Source of the DNA: Channallabes apus
Taxonomy: Eukaryota > Chordata > Actinopteri > Siluriformes > Clariidae
Reading direction: 5' to 3'
Assembly (NCBI GenBank): GCA_030522415.1
Contig: CM060121.1
Location: 20,506,642 to 20,570,641, forward strand
DNA length: 64,000 nt
Position numbers and translations under genes: made by a program. Numbering within the stretch: position 1 is the first letter of the stretch; the number at the start of each line of letters is the position of its first letter. Positions 15,101 through 24,540 of this stretch are shown here, in pieces. Under the pieces are notes generated by a model. It saw nothing but the letters and a program-made list of their open reading frames with translations. It was not told the origin of the DNA and searched no databases.

Positions 15101-15959
15101 GTGAGAAGGACATAAAGTCAACAAAACACTCAAAACACATTAAAAAAACTAGCATACGCATTCGAGAGTCGACCATGTTTCAAACCAACCATACTCCAAA
15201 GTTGGTCCACTGGGATGCTTGAAATACATTTTCATTCATTTCTGGCCTCCGGGATCCACCAGACTCCATCGGATCTACATGTCCCCAAAGTCATTAAATG
15301 TAAAACAACAGGTAAAATATAAAAAGCAACATGGAAATGAAATGAAATCGCCTCCGGTGGAGTGATCGACTTTTTGATGTATGTATAATTTATCCTAAGA
15401 TAACGAGTGCACATTTCTAGCCTCTGTCTTCAATCCATCCATCCATCCATCCATGTCTTTAGACTGTGGGAGGAAACCGGAGTACCCTGAGGAAGTCCAT
15501 CAAGTACGGGGAGAACATGCGAACTCCGACTTTAGGTTTTAGTGCTGATAAACAGCAAAAGTACAAAGGATGAAGGAAACATTTTGATTGTTTTAGTTTA
15601 TCTTATCAGTTTTGTTGTTAAATTATAATGTTACATTAATTCGACATTATAATCATCACACTAAGAATAATATGAGGACTATAGTGCTAAAATAAATTTA
15701 TTAATAATAACACATGGGATATTTACAGTCATTACAATACATGAAGTTTGCTGTGATCACGTGAGCTGCCTTGTGTCAGGTGATGATTGCTGTTGTTGCT
15801 CTCACCCTGTGCCGCGGGGAAGGGGTAAGGCGGAGGCGGCGGTGCGAACGCTGCAGGTGCGGGTTGCGGGATCGCTCCGTAACCCGCCTGCGGCTGCTGG
15901 TAGTCATACGCCCCGGGGACGGTGTTGTACGCCGGGGGAAGTAGAGGTTTATTATCCAT
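8116..15959 (-). CDS. bri3: brain protein I3 (BRI3), 3 coding exons
   Basis: Joined CDS: 15806-15959, 13784-13898 and 8116-8248, 402 nt in all, giving 133 aa against about 125 aa in human. The N-terminus is a Pro/Gly/Tyr-rich cytosolic tail (starts [14 protein letters not shown], with a poly-Pro stretch). The middle exon ends in the family signature [10 protein letters not shown]. The last exon encodes one hydrophobic membrane segment ([20 protein letters not shown]) and the invariant C-terminal zinc-ribbon-like tail [14 protein letters not shown]3 family proteins sit in lysosomal/endosomal membranes; their exact biochemical role is unsettled. Phases are 1 and 2 and all junctions are GT-AG. 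The start is the only ATG in frame, just downstream of a moderately GC-rich promoter. Gene order with tecpr1 and lmtk2 matches human 7q21.3, which supports orthology. Confidence 0.95.
10812..11000 (+). repeat. SINE family B, partial
   Basis: Contains 'gggttcgattgccgtctctg', 'catggagtttgcatgttctc' and the 'cctccgggtactccggtttc' block, shared with the fuller copy at 17578-17947. Confidence 0.75.
12100..12168. repeat. A(21) tract plus (AC)n microsatellite
   Basis: An uninterrupted A run at 12100-12120, then 'gtacgt', then about 21 AC units. Translated Val-Cys or Thr-His strings here are artefacts. Confidence 0.95.
13784..13898 (-). CDS. bri3: bri3 coding exon 2
   Basis: Acceptor CACAG|GTTACC, donor TGCAG|gtgag. 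Encodes an Ala/Thr/Ser-rich stretch and then [15 protein letters not shown]. It joins exon 1 in phase 1 and exon 3 in phase 2 (AG+G gives Arg). Confidence 0.93.
14876..15107 (+). repeat. SINE family B copy
   Basis: The tRNA-like head 'tttagtggttagctgtcgcc' and B-box 'ggtttgattcc' are followed by the 'gcatgggtgggtttcctc' body and a (GTGA)n tail. The family is described at 17578. Confidence 0.75.
15428..15530 (-). repeat. SINE family B fragment with (CCAT)n
   Basis: (CCAT)n at 15431-15453 precedes the reverse complement of the family-B body ('tttagactgtgggaggaaac', 'ggggagaacatgcgaactcc'). Confidence 0.7.
15756..15765. promoter_or_regulatory. TCACGTGA E-box near bri3 exon 1
   Basis: ATCACGTGAG contains the 8-base palindrome TCACGTGA, the core of CLEAR sites bound by TFEB/TFE3 at lysosomal genes. 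It lies about 40 bp inside bri3 intron 1. Seen: the motif. Inferred: any regulatory role; an 8-mer also occurs by chance. Confidence 0.3.
15806..15959 (-). CDS. bri3: bri3 coding exon 1
   Basis: Codes residues 1-51 plus the first base of a Gly codon. Donor is CAGG|GTGAG. Begins MDNKPLLPP and contains the poly-Pro segment. Confidence 0.93.
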
Positions 15960-16487
15960 ATCCGACGGAATGATGAGTGCTCTTTACGGAAGAAGAAGAA
16001 GAATTCAACACGATGTAGATAAAGTGACGCGCTCGCTAAAAGAGACTCGTTTCAATCCTTCGACGCTTCCGTTTGGTCAAGTGCTTAAGAACCGCGAGCA
16101 AAACAACAGCAAACACTAGGAGGGAAACTGCAACTGGACTTCACCGCCGCCTCCTCCTCCTCCATGCGCCAACTTTGTCCCCGTGTGATCCACGCTGCTG
16201 AAAGCACACACTCGAGGAAAGGAATGCTGCATACGAAATATTCACGCGCTAAAAAAACGTCATAATGTACCCGACCTACGAGTTTCTGCTGATCGAGAAA
16301 AGATCGACACGAGTTACTGGATAAAACTCCGAAGAACTCTTGACGTTAAAAACGCGTTGCCCTGTTATCTGTTCTGTCACAAGACAGCAGTCATGTGATG
16401 AAGTGGGGCTGAAAAAAATTTCTTAAAGGGACATGCGCAGGTTTGCTCCGCACAACTGTACTGGTGTCGGGTTGCCACATCCGATAA
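15960..16487 (-). promoter_or_regulatory. bri3: bri3 5' UTR and promoter region
   Basis: Upstream of the bri3 ATG this region is richer in G+C and CpG than its flanks, with GC-rich blocks around 16020-16200 and a CRE-like 'aacgtcat' near 16257. There is no TATA box at a convincing distance. The promoter call is inferred from position and composition. Confidence 0.5.
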
Positions 16488-17094
16488 GTTTGAATCATTT
16501 TAGTGACTCGGTTCTTTGAATGTCGTTCATCAAAATGAACGAATCGTTTATTTGAGTCATTTAGTTCATTTCGTTCTTTTGATAATAAATAAAATAAAAT
16601 GTTGCATTTCCAATAAAAAAGACCCCCAATACGTCTACATACACACATTTTGGCTATAGTTCCAGTAATAAAAATATTACAATGCAGCTAAGGACATATA
16701 ATAAACAGAATGAGCAGCTCACCTCTCATATCTTCCAGTCTGAGTCGTTCGTTCTTTTGAATCTATTGCACTGCATAGCGTCTACTGGAGTCACGAACGA
16801 CTCGGGACTTAAAGATTCATTGGAAGCGTTCAATACTGTTTCCTGTGTACTGCATTGCATAGCGTCTATGGGAGTCAGGTGACAAAAGAACGAACTACTC
16901 GGAGTAGAAGAGTCATTGGGAAAGAATCGCTCAATTCTGCTTCTTGTACATAACCTACGGGGGTTTTGCCATGATTTGCGCATGCGCGCCCAGAAGAAAC
17001 TAAACGAATCACTCTCCAAGACTACTCGTTTTATTGAGTCACGTTAAAGATTCGTTCAAAAAGAATGAATTGTTCATGAACGACCCATCACTAG
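16488..17094. mobile_element. hAT-type nonautonomous element, left end worn
   Basis: The right edge reads 'gttcatgaacgacccatcac', the complement of a hAT-type terminus (GTGATGGGTCGTTCATGAAC) common in fish. The interior repeats 'gaacgaatc'/'gattcgttc' motifs in both orientations. Within it a unit of about 80 bp occurs twice in tandem ('gcactgcatagcgtctac' near 16769, 'gcattgcatagcgtctat' near 16850). The left terminus is not recognisable. Confidence 0.55.
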
Positions 17095-17577
17095 ATATTA
17101 TTTTGAGTCACCTGTACACAAAAAACAATGTAATTCTTAATCTGTAGCTAGCTAATTGAGACATAATGATAGTGGAATATAAAAGCAAAGAACCCAAAGT
17201 AGGCTAATGTAAATAATGTTAAACTGTTATCAGTAGCAAGTTTATTAAACAGAAGCTTATTTTTATTACAAAAACTTATTATATACACAGAAAACAAAAA
17301 CTTTCATCTAAAACTATCTTAGTAGTTTGTTATAATATATAAAGATGTCAAATCTATTTAAGGATGTTTATTCAAACATTAATTTTCCTAAAACAAGAGA
17401 ATAGGCTACCTATAGCAGGCTGTTAATTAACTATCCAGCTAACATTAGCTCGCAACATAGCGTAGTTTACATGAATTTGCTTATTAACATACCTTTATCT
17501 TGTCGCTTTTCTTTTTTTTCTCTCTGCACCTGAAGGATATGTCCTTTTTTATATTTATGATTGTTTGCTTCAATGCT
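17095..17577. other. intergenic, nothing supported
   Basis: AT-rich sequence with no exon, RNA gene or clear repeat. Confidence 0.5.
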
Positions 17578-17947
17578 GGGCGGCGCGGTGGTGTAGTGGT
17601 TAGCACTGTCGCCTTGCACCTCCAGGGTCTGGGTTCGATTCCCCGGCCAGGCTCGATTCCCGTCTCTGTGTGCATGGAGTTTGCATGTTCTCCCCGTGCT
17701 TGGTGGGTTTCCTCCGGGTACTCCGGTTTCCTCCCACAGTCCAAAGATATGCAGGTTAGGCTAATTGGCGTTCCTAAATTGCCCGTAGTGTGTGAGTGTG
17801 TGTATGTGTGTGTGCCCTGCGATGGATTGGCACGCTGTCCAGGGTGTACCCCGCCTAGTGCCCGAAGTCTCCTGGGATAGGCTCCAGGTCCCCCGCGACC
17901 CTGAACACAGGATTAAGCGGTATAGAAGATGAATGAATGAATGAATG
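17578..17947 (+). repeat. SINE family B, fullest copy
   Basis: A tRNA-derived head with A-box-like 'tggtgtagtggttagc' and B-box 'gggttcgattcc' is followed by a body with 'tgcatgttctccccgtgc' and 'tcctcccacagtccaaagat', and a (GAAT)n tail. At least nine other pieces of this family occur in the window in both orientations, so it is a useful reference copy. Reading frames through it are not genes. Confidence 0.85.
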
Positions 17948-18088
17948 CTTCAATGCTGCTGCCTCTTCAATAATCACAGTCACAGTCTGACTGTGCTAGC
18001 ATCCTGCAGGGTTTTTTCTTTTTTGTTTAATTTAGCATTGTTCCTGTTTTTTTATTTAATATTGCATTTTTGTGTAATTACCATTGTC

Positions 18089-18630
18089 CAGGCCTGGACT
18101 GACCATAGGGCATACCGGGCAATGCCCGGTGGGCCGACGAACATTTTTGGGCCGGGACTGTCAGTCATAATTGAATATTTTAAAAAAGGTTTATTAGGCC
18201 AATTTATTTATTACCACCATGGTAGAGTATCTGAGACACGAATCGCGGCACATTTGTTGACTGTCTTAAAGGACATTGAGCTAGTCCAATTAAATCTCAG
18301 GCCATGCCCTGCCTCCCCCCTGGCCAGCCCTCATCTCCCCTTGACAAAATCTGCTATTATAGAGTTTCAGATGAGTCCGTCTATAACAATGGATAAACCA
18401 GAAAAAAAGAGAAAAGAGCAAGGGGGGTGCAGAGAAGCTGCGGGAAAAAAGACGCAAAAGCCTACAAGTGGAAGCAACAAAACGTGCGAAAATCACATTT
18501 AGGGCCATCAACATCTAGCAACAGTGCAGAGGCAGTCCAGAGTGCTCAGGCTGCCAGAGCGGCAGGGACAGATTGAGGAAGGCTTCAGAATAGCTACGAG
18601 TCCGGTAAGAAGTAGCCGAAATGTTGGCAG
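18089..18630 (+). mobile_element. hAT-like transposon fragment with broken transposase start
   Basis: It begins with 'aggcctggactgaccatagg', the palindrome-rich start seen on fish hAT repeats, with 'gggcataccgggcaatgccc' just inside. From 18391 a frame starts MDKPEKKRKEQGG. A one-base shift then gives GAEKLREKRRK...EATKRAKITF, which resembles the basic N-terminus of hAT/ZMYM-type transposases. The shift and the absence of a catalytic region mark it as dead. Confidence 0.5.
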
Positions 18631-19160
18631 AGTGAAGGGAGGGACATTTATGTAGGGAAGACAGAGGGCCTTTTTGTGGTCTGTGTGTGTGTGTGTCACT
18701 CGTGCATTTGAGTGTTTGTCGACAAACTGTACCACTAGCCTACCTAGCTGCTACTCCCAAATGAACCGTCTGCCAATTAGGCTAGGCTACATTGCCATCC
18801 ACATCAAATTAACGAGTGGTCTTACATCTGTCACGATTGATTGAAATTGTTGTCAATTTTCACGCAGTACAACAAATAAACCCCCAGAGCTACAGTATAC
18901 TGTATAAATGATATGGCTAACTATCGGATTTCTAGGTAGACACACGTAGGCCTACACACACATGCAGAATGATGATAGCCTGTGGAATTAACAATGAAAA
19001 TGTTAAGTGTAGCCTACATCTTCACTAAACAGTAAGCTATCTGGAGGATTTGTAGGCTAACACTGTGCAAATGCTCAAATTATTGCAGTCAGACTTAAAA
19101 ACATTTAATAGTAGACTATGAGTTTTGTGCAGTACTTCATCCTTGCTAGGTTGGAGGTCA

Positions 19161-19163
<3 letters not shown>
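18631..19163. other. intergenic, nothing supported
   Basis: No coding or RNA feature recognised; it may be the degraded interior of the preceding element. Confidence 0.4.
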
Positions 19164-19241
<78 letters not shown>

Positions 19242-19242
19242 C
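19164..19242. repeat. (GT)n(GA)n microsatellite
   Basis: About 33 GT units up to 19230, then GA repeats. The long Thr-His and Val-Cys frames on both strands are translation artefacts. Confidence 0.95.
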
Positions 19243-19385
19243 AGAGAGAATTGCTAATAAAAGACTGTTTAATAACAATAATAATTAAGAATAATTTTTT
19301 ACCAAGGTTATTCGCATCTGACGATGTATCTCTTTCCGGATGACACGTAGATGGAACCATCCATGCCACAGAAAAACCAATGCAA

Positions 19386-19570
19386 TGGGGCAGATGTAGC
19401 TTAGTGGTTAAGGTATTGGACAGCTGAACAGAAGGTCCCAGCACCATGCCAACACCAACATATTGCCTACTGTATGTTGGGCCCTTGAGCCTCAACTGCT
19501 CAGATGTATAATGAGATAAAAATGTAAATCACTCTGGATAAGGGCTTTTGCCAAGTGCTATAGATGTTCA
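19386..19570 (+). repeat. SINE family C (tRNA head, 'ctctggataagggc' tail)
   Basis: The tRNA-like start 'gatgtagcttagtggttaagg' fits an A-box region. The end 'cactctggataagggctttt' is the 3' tail shared by many fish SINEs and their LINE partners. Confidence 0.7.
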
Positions 19571-19819
19571 GATGTTCATTGCAGCACAATTTGCAGAAAA
19601 AAGTCAATGATAGAAAGGTATCAGAACATCCAGTGCATGTCTTCCCATTGAAAAAGTATACAATACTTACTGTAATCCTAAATAAGATGCAAAAAATACA
19701 CAAAAGTTCTATTCATATATGCATTTATACACCGAGGTAGTATGTTAAGAGAAGGCATTTGTGCAAATATTTTTAAGTGTGAGATTGTTCAGCTGTGAGA
19801 ATAAACATATAAAATACCT

Positions 19820-19935
19820 GTCTTAGGAATTGGGACCAGACTCAACCCTCTGGAATACACCACACAGCATCTTAACACTTTTAAGACCCTAGCACTGACA
19901 CCATCAGGACCAGCAGCCTTCCTTGAACCGATATA
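19820..19935 (-). mobile_element. LINE reverse-transcriptase fragment
   Basis: On the minus strand the sequence reads KAAGPDGVSARVLK, the conserved block near the start of LINE-type reverse transcriptase fingers. It is only about 100 bp long and has no frame continuing on either side, so it is a dead fragment. Confidence 0.6.
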
Positions 19936-20590
19936 CAAATCATTATTCCAGTTCAGACTGATGGAGACCCCAGATCCAAATGGAAATTATTAAATTGGTC
20001 AATTTAATACAGCTAACCTACAGTGGGAGCCACGTCAAACAGCCGCCTGGAGCATGACTGCTCCGTGGCAGTTCCATGAAGGCTTCGTGCATGGAATGTG
20101 ATCCCCCGCGATGACGCAGTTAACGATGCCCCGCCCCATAAACGCCCCCATGCGCTTTCTAAAAAGATGGTTGCAATGCCGTATAATTCCGCCAGATGGA
20201 GCATTGACTGGCACAGTTAACTGCAGTGTCCAGGAAACCCAATACCGTATCTTTAATATACAGACAGTTCTTGTATTGTCAACATAGTTTCATAAATAGA
20301 TGAAAAAACAACAACAACAAACCGATTAATAAAACAGATTTGTTAAATCACTCAATACATAACCCATGATGATTATGCTATTTATTATTTAATAATGAAT
20401 TAATAAAATTAGTTAGTGAAATATTTTTAAGACATCCTGAAATGATCCTTAAAGACACGGTAACGGCTGTAATTTGTCTATACCGATCATTGTAGGTACG
20501 GAATAAAAACGCGGGCTGTGTACAGTATTTTATATTACTGTGTATTTTACCCCGTTCCATTTAATATACTGATAGATAATATTTTGCTGC

Positions 20591-20979
20591 AAAGTAAAGC
20601 TCAAAATGTAACGTCTGCTTGGGTTTGTTTTCGTTATATTTTTGATGATGTTTTCGCTGATTTTTTCACTGATAGTCTACAAGTGGCATAAGAGGCAATT
20701 AATGGCGCATGCAACCTGGAATAAATATCTGCCCATATGGATCAGTATTTCTTTAGTCATTTAATCATGCATAATGCTCCCCCGTCAAAAGATCTGATGG
20801 GGCATTAATCACTTATCACAACTGTGAATGGATGAAGCAGCAGAGACACATTAAATCCCCATAAACACTTGGAGACAATAGTAAAAAAGTTCCAGAGGGT
20901 CAGCGCCTGTTATACTATTGTATTTTTACTGATTTTTTTTTTTTTTTACTGCTTATATTTCGTTGGGTTTTACGCAATT

Positions 20980-21020
<41 letters not shown>

Positions 21021-21025
21021 CGCGC
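20591..21025 (+). repeat. direct duplication, unit 1
   Basis: Starts 'aaagtaaagctcaaaatgta' and ends in (GT)n plus 'gagagagg'. It matches the segment from 21208 closely, with small indels. Landmarks shared in order: 'tttgttttcgttatattttt', 'ttaatggcgcat', 'gatctgatggggcat', 'aatccccataaaca'. Confidence 0.8.
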
Positions 21026-21065
21026 ACGAGAGAGAGGATACTCTGACAAGACCAACTTCCGTGTG

Positions 21066-21150
21066 GCTCCAGTGGCGCAATCGGTTAGTGCGTGACACTT
21101 ATAAAGCGGTCCAGGTGAAGCAATGCCGAGTTCGAGTCTCACCTAAAGCA
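21066..21150 (+). pseudogene. tRNA-Ile(UAU) pseudogene retaining an intron
   Basis: The 5' half 'gctccagtggcgcaatcggt' is that of eukaryotic tRNA-Ile-UAU. The anticodon TAT is at 21100-21102 in the context cttataa. About 15 nt of intron-like sequence follows, then 'agcaatgccgag' and the T-loop 'gttcgagtctcac', ending in 'ctaaagca'. Compared with the family, about seven bases ('gttgtga' type) before the T-loop are missing, which breaks the variable loop and T stem. The acceptor stem also carries two mismatches (CTAAAGC against GCTCCAG). The retained intron argues for DNA-level duplication, not retroposition of a mature tRNA. Confidence 0.75.
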
Positions 21151-21207
21151 CCCAAAGCTTTTTACTGCATATCGCGCTGTGTATGTAACAAATAAAATTT
21201 GAATTTG

Positions 21208-21680
21208 AAAGTAAAGCTTAAAATGTAACTTCTGCTTTGGTTTGTTTTCGTTATATTTTTGATGTTTTCGCTGAAAGTCAAATTGGCATAACAAATTGAT
21301 TAATGGCGCATAATATCTGGAACAAATATCTGTCCATACGGATCAGTGTGTCTTTAGTCATTTAACCAGCATAATGTCCCACATCAAAGATCTGATGGGG
21401 CATCAATCACTTATCACAACGGTGTATAGATGCAGCAGCAGAGACAGATTTAATCCCCATAAACATTCACACTTGAAAACAAAACTAACAGAAGTAAACA
21501 GTTCTAGAGTGTTAGTGCCTGTTATCACAGGACAGGAATCACCTACAGGATACTACTGTATTTTACTGCTCATATTTTTTACCCTAGTTTCATTTGGTTT
21601 TACGCGATTTCATGTATTATTTGTGTGTGTCTGTGTGTGTACAGTGTGTCTGTGTGTGTGTGTGTGTGTGAGTGCGAGAG
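21208..21680 (+). repeat. direct duplication, unit 2
   Basis: The second copy, offset about 617 bp from the first, also ends in GT repeats followed by 'gcgagagagg'. The tRNA pseudogene lies after unit 1 and has no counterpart after unit 2. Confidence 0.8.
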
Positions 21681-23338
21681 AGGGCTTTCATGCTGATTTA
21701 TCCAAGGTTACTAAAACCTGGCTTACTACCTATAAAAAATATTTCAATTTAACTCATGGGTCTCAATCACAGATGACACGACAAATTATATACTCTGAAA
21801 CGTTCATTTGAACATTTAAAAATATATACAAAAACATGAATACTAATGTTATCATGGTGTAAATTATTAACATTAGGTTAGGTCCTGCCCTTAATTAATT
21901 CATATTATAATTACTTTTACATAGTATAGTTACTGGACTGACATGACCAAAAACTAGCTATTTCATTTAGCCTTTCTAAAATCAACCCATATATCATTTA
22001 TAATCAGAAAACATAAAACATATTATGATCTGTTCAATAGCCCATCTGTTTTAATTTAGTTTGTATTTTTTATTATTCATAAGACAACCTTTCAGTTTTG
22101 TAAATATTTTAGTTATAGTGTGTTAAGTCTTACTTTAGGTTAAACGTTTTTGAGAATTTTACCATCCAGCTTAGATAAATGTTATGTCATTGATTGATAA
22201 AATCTGGATTAAGGATATTTTATTATATAATTATATATATATATATATATTTTTTTTTAGTTTCCCCCTGAGGGATTGCCACCTTATTGTGGTCAGGGGG
22301 TTTGCGTGCCTCAACACAATTCAGCAAATACAATACTGTTACTATACAGTAAGGCCAGGTAAAAACAGTGCTTGAACATGATGCGCCCCTCCCCCACCCC
22401 GTGTTGTCTGGTCTAGAACGGCGCTGCCTCTGACCGTCTTTTGTCTTGTAAATGAGTATTCTCACTCACCTTCCAATCCCCCCAGCGCACACACTCTGTT
22501 TGTACTGTAAACTGTACTGTAACTGTGTTTGCTAGGGCACTTGGTTATACACAGTACTTTAATGTATGGAACACTTACTTAACTTACTGGTTTGGTTTAA
22601 ATATCGCTTATTACCTTATTCAGCAAAATAAATTCATTATTAACGTATTGAAGTATTTTAGTTAAGGACAAAAACTGTGCTTGTGTTTAGAACTGCTGAA
22701 CAGCCGAAAACACACACACACCCATCCCCCCGCCAAAAACACACACACAGAGCAATTAACACCATGTCATACTCAGGAGTGGAAGGTTAGAAACCTCAAT
22801 GGAGAATACCAAGTTTGTCGTTGCTCTTTTGGAGTTCTTAAAACCCAAAACATTTATTTATACTGAGAAAAAATTATTATGGGTCACAATCACAAATAAT
22901 CAAGTGTTTAACTGGTTTCATTTGTTTCTATGATCAATAATTATTATTATTATTATTTTCAGCCCAACTCTTTGACTATTTAAAACAAAGTTGTGTCCCA
23001 TTTTTTGCCCATTGAAGTTGTTGGTTCAACTAAACAATTTTTAAATACCCAAACAATCCCCCAAAATTAAAACACGCAAAACATGACTTTAACAATTCAA
23101 TTTATTCTTCCAAAACTAGTCAAAGTTAAAACAGTAATTTATATAAAACAGATGAATACATGTTGTCTTTTTGCTTAAAGTTCATTAAACTACCCGGATA
23201 CACCAGCTTATAAGTCTCTATCTATAGTCCTTTTACATTAAAGTATTAATTTTTCAAATATCAAAACTATTAAACATGGAACAGTTGAAGTCTTTGTTTC
23301 CCCCAAAGTACTGTATCAGACATTTTGCAGTTCTATGT
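21681..23338. other. no gene seen; interior of the TIR-bounded segment
   Basis: AT-rich. A short fragment near 22262-22317 ('ccctgagggattgccaccttattg') resembles part of a fish retroelement 5' region. TTTATT at 23100-23105 gives a minus-strand AATAAA that could serve the candidate transcript upstream of it. Confidence 0.4.
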
Positions 23339-23506
23339 TCAGAATATATAGTAGACCTGATCAAACATCATTCTAAAGCTGTCGGACTGTGACGTCATCC
23401 CTCCTACAGCTCCCTCAACAGCTTGTTCAGGCTCCTCCAGTCCTGTAGCTCCAAAAGTCCAGCCGTCAGCCGTCTGACCCCCCAAATCCTCCACAGCGGG
23501 GCTCTG
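23339..23506 (-). other. candidate terminal exon, minus strand (unrecognised)
   Basis: A pyrimidine-rich tract and AAG|CAG (a tandem NAGNAG acceptor) precede a segment open for 55 codons to TGA at 23339-23341. It reads QSPAVEDLGGQTADG and ends FDQVYYIF. A second frame is also open for about 33 codons to TAG, ending SLNKLLREL. An AATAAA follows about 235 bp downstream. I recognise neither peptide; it may be a noncoding exon. Confidence 0.25.
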
Positions 23507-23655
23507 CTTAAAGACAACAGGAGAATTTAGTCAAGACAGATAAACTTCACAGAACATCTAGTTCTAATAAAAATAATATATATTAATAAACCTATTTACC
23601 ACAGAGTGTGTAAAACACTGCTTTGGGGATTCTGTAATGTAAATAATCTGCCTGT

Positions 23656-23747
23656 GCTAATGTTAACCAGTGAACAGTGTTAGTGTTAACCAGTGAACAG
23701 TGTTAGTGTTAACCAGTGAACAGTGTTAGTGTTAACCAGTGAACAGT
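23656..23747 (+). repeat. 23-bp minisatellite, 4 copies
   Basis: Four head-to-tail copies of 'gttagtgttaaccagtgaac' plus agt; three are identical and the first differs at two positions. Confidence 0.95.
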
Positions 23748-24472
23748 CTGTATTATCGTCTGCATTAAATTAACCGGGAATTTACTTAATGCGCTTCTCA
23801 TACAAATAAGTTAAGCGATATAACACTCGTATATGAGCATTAGTTCATCTCTGAAGCCAAACTATAACTTACTGAAGCCCCTCACACACACACACACCTC
23901 CCCCTCCTCCTCCTTAACTGATAAACACTTCTGTGTTGTTATTCAGCTCTTTAACTAAGCGCTCGCGCTACCGCGGAAAGTGTATAAAATATAAACCGGG
24001 TGATGAGCGTTACTAGCTCCTGTACAGCTCCCCTCAGTCTGTGTCCCTCATCAACTGCATCACATTATATTACAGTCACAGAAATAACCTGCAGATTAAC
24101 TCTTAACCAGAGAATAAATAAGCGCTGAATTTATCCAGACAACACGCGGTGAGATTCTCTCAGTATTTACAGAGAACACAAACACTCTTCATCGGGTAGT
24201 GCAGCTCTTGTAATAGGGACATTAATAGTATTGTCGAAGCTTGAGCATGTTTTTGAGTTAAAGTGGAGTGACATTGTGAGTGTGTGACACTGACAGTAAG
24301 CTGTAATATTAACTCCAGACTTGGTAAACAGAACATTAAGTTCTCTAAAGTCACATCTGACCGCTGCTGGTGCTGCCAGTGATATTTCAAACGGCCAATA
24401 AAAAAACTAAACTGGGAAATAAACTGTAAACTACCACAAACACATTTTATAAAATAAAACATCACTTACCAC

Positions 24473-24540
24473 GAATAGTCCGTTAAGCCGCCATCTTCAT
24501 CTCTGTAGTTTGGCAGCGTCAGTTCGGCGGGGGTGGAGGC
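24473..24540 (-). promoter_or_regulatory. candidate first exon with YY1-type motif and splice donor
   Basis: On the minus strand: GAAGATGGCGGC (a YY1-type initiator motif typical of first exons), then TTCGTG|gtaagtg, a strong donor. The region upstream on that strand (to about 24760) is relatively GC-rich, with a TCACGTGA palindrome at 24553-24560. ATGAAGATGGCGGCTTAA closes after four codons, so any product would need another start. It could pair with the exon at 23339-23506. Confidence 0.35.

Larger units (their letters stand above)
13899..15805 (-). other. bri3: bri3 intron 1
   Basis: A 1.9-kb intron with two family-B SINE fragments (14876-15107 plus, 15428-15530 minus) and an E-box palindrome near its 5' end (15758-15763). 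No other coding signal. Confidence 0.6.

Noticed and set aside
17945..18502. A 185-codon plus-strand frame
   Set aside because: It runs from a SINE tail through a hAT-like repeat start; only a short frameshifted transposase-like piece near its end has any family resemblance.
19037..19495. A 152-codon frame with poly-Thr-His
   Set aside because: It is a translation of a CA microsatellite with random flanks.
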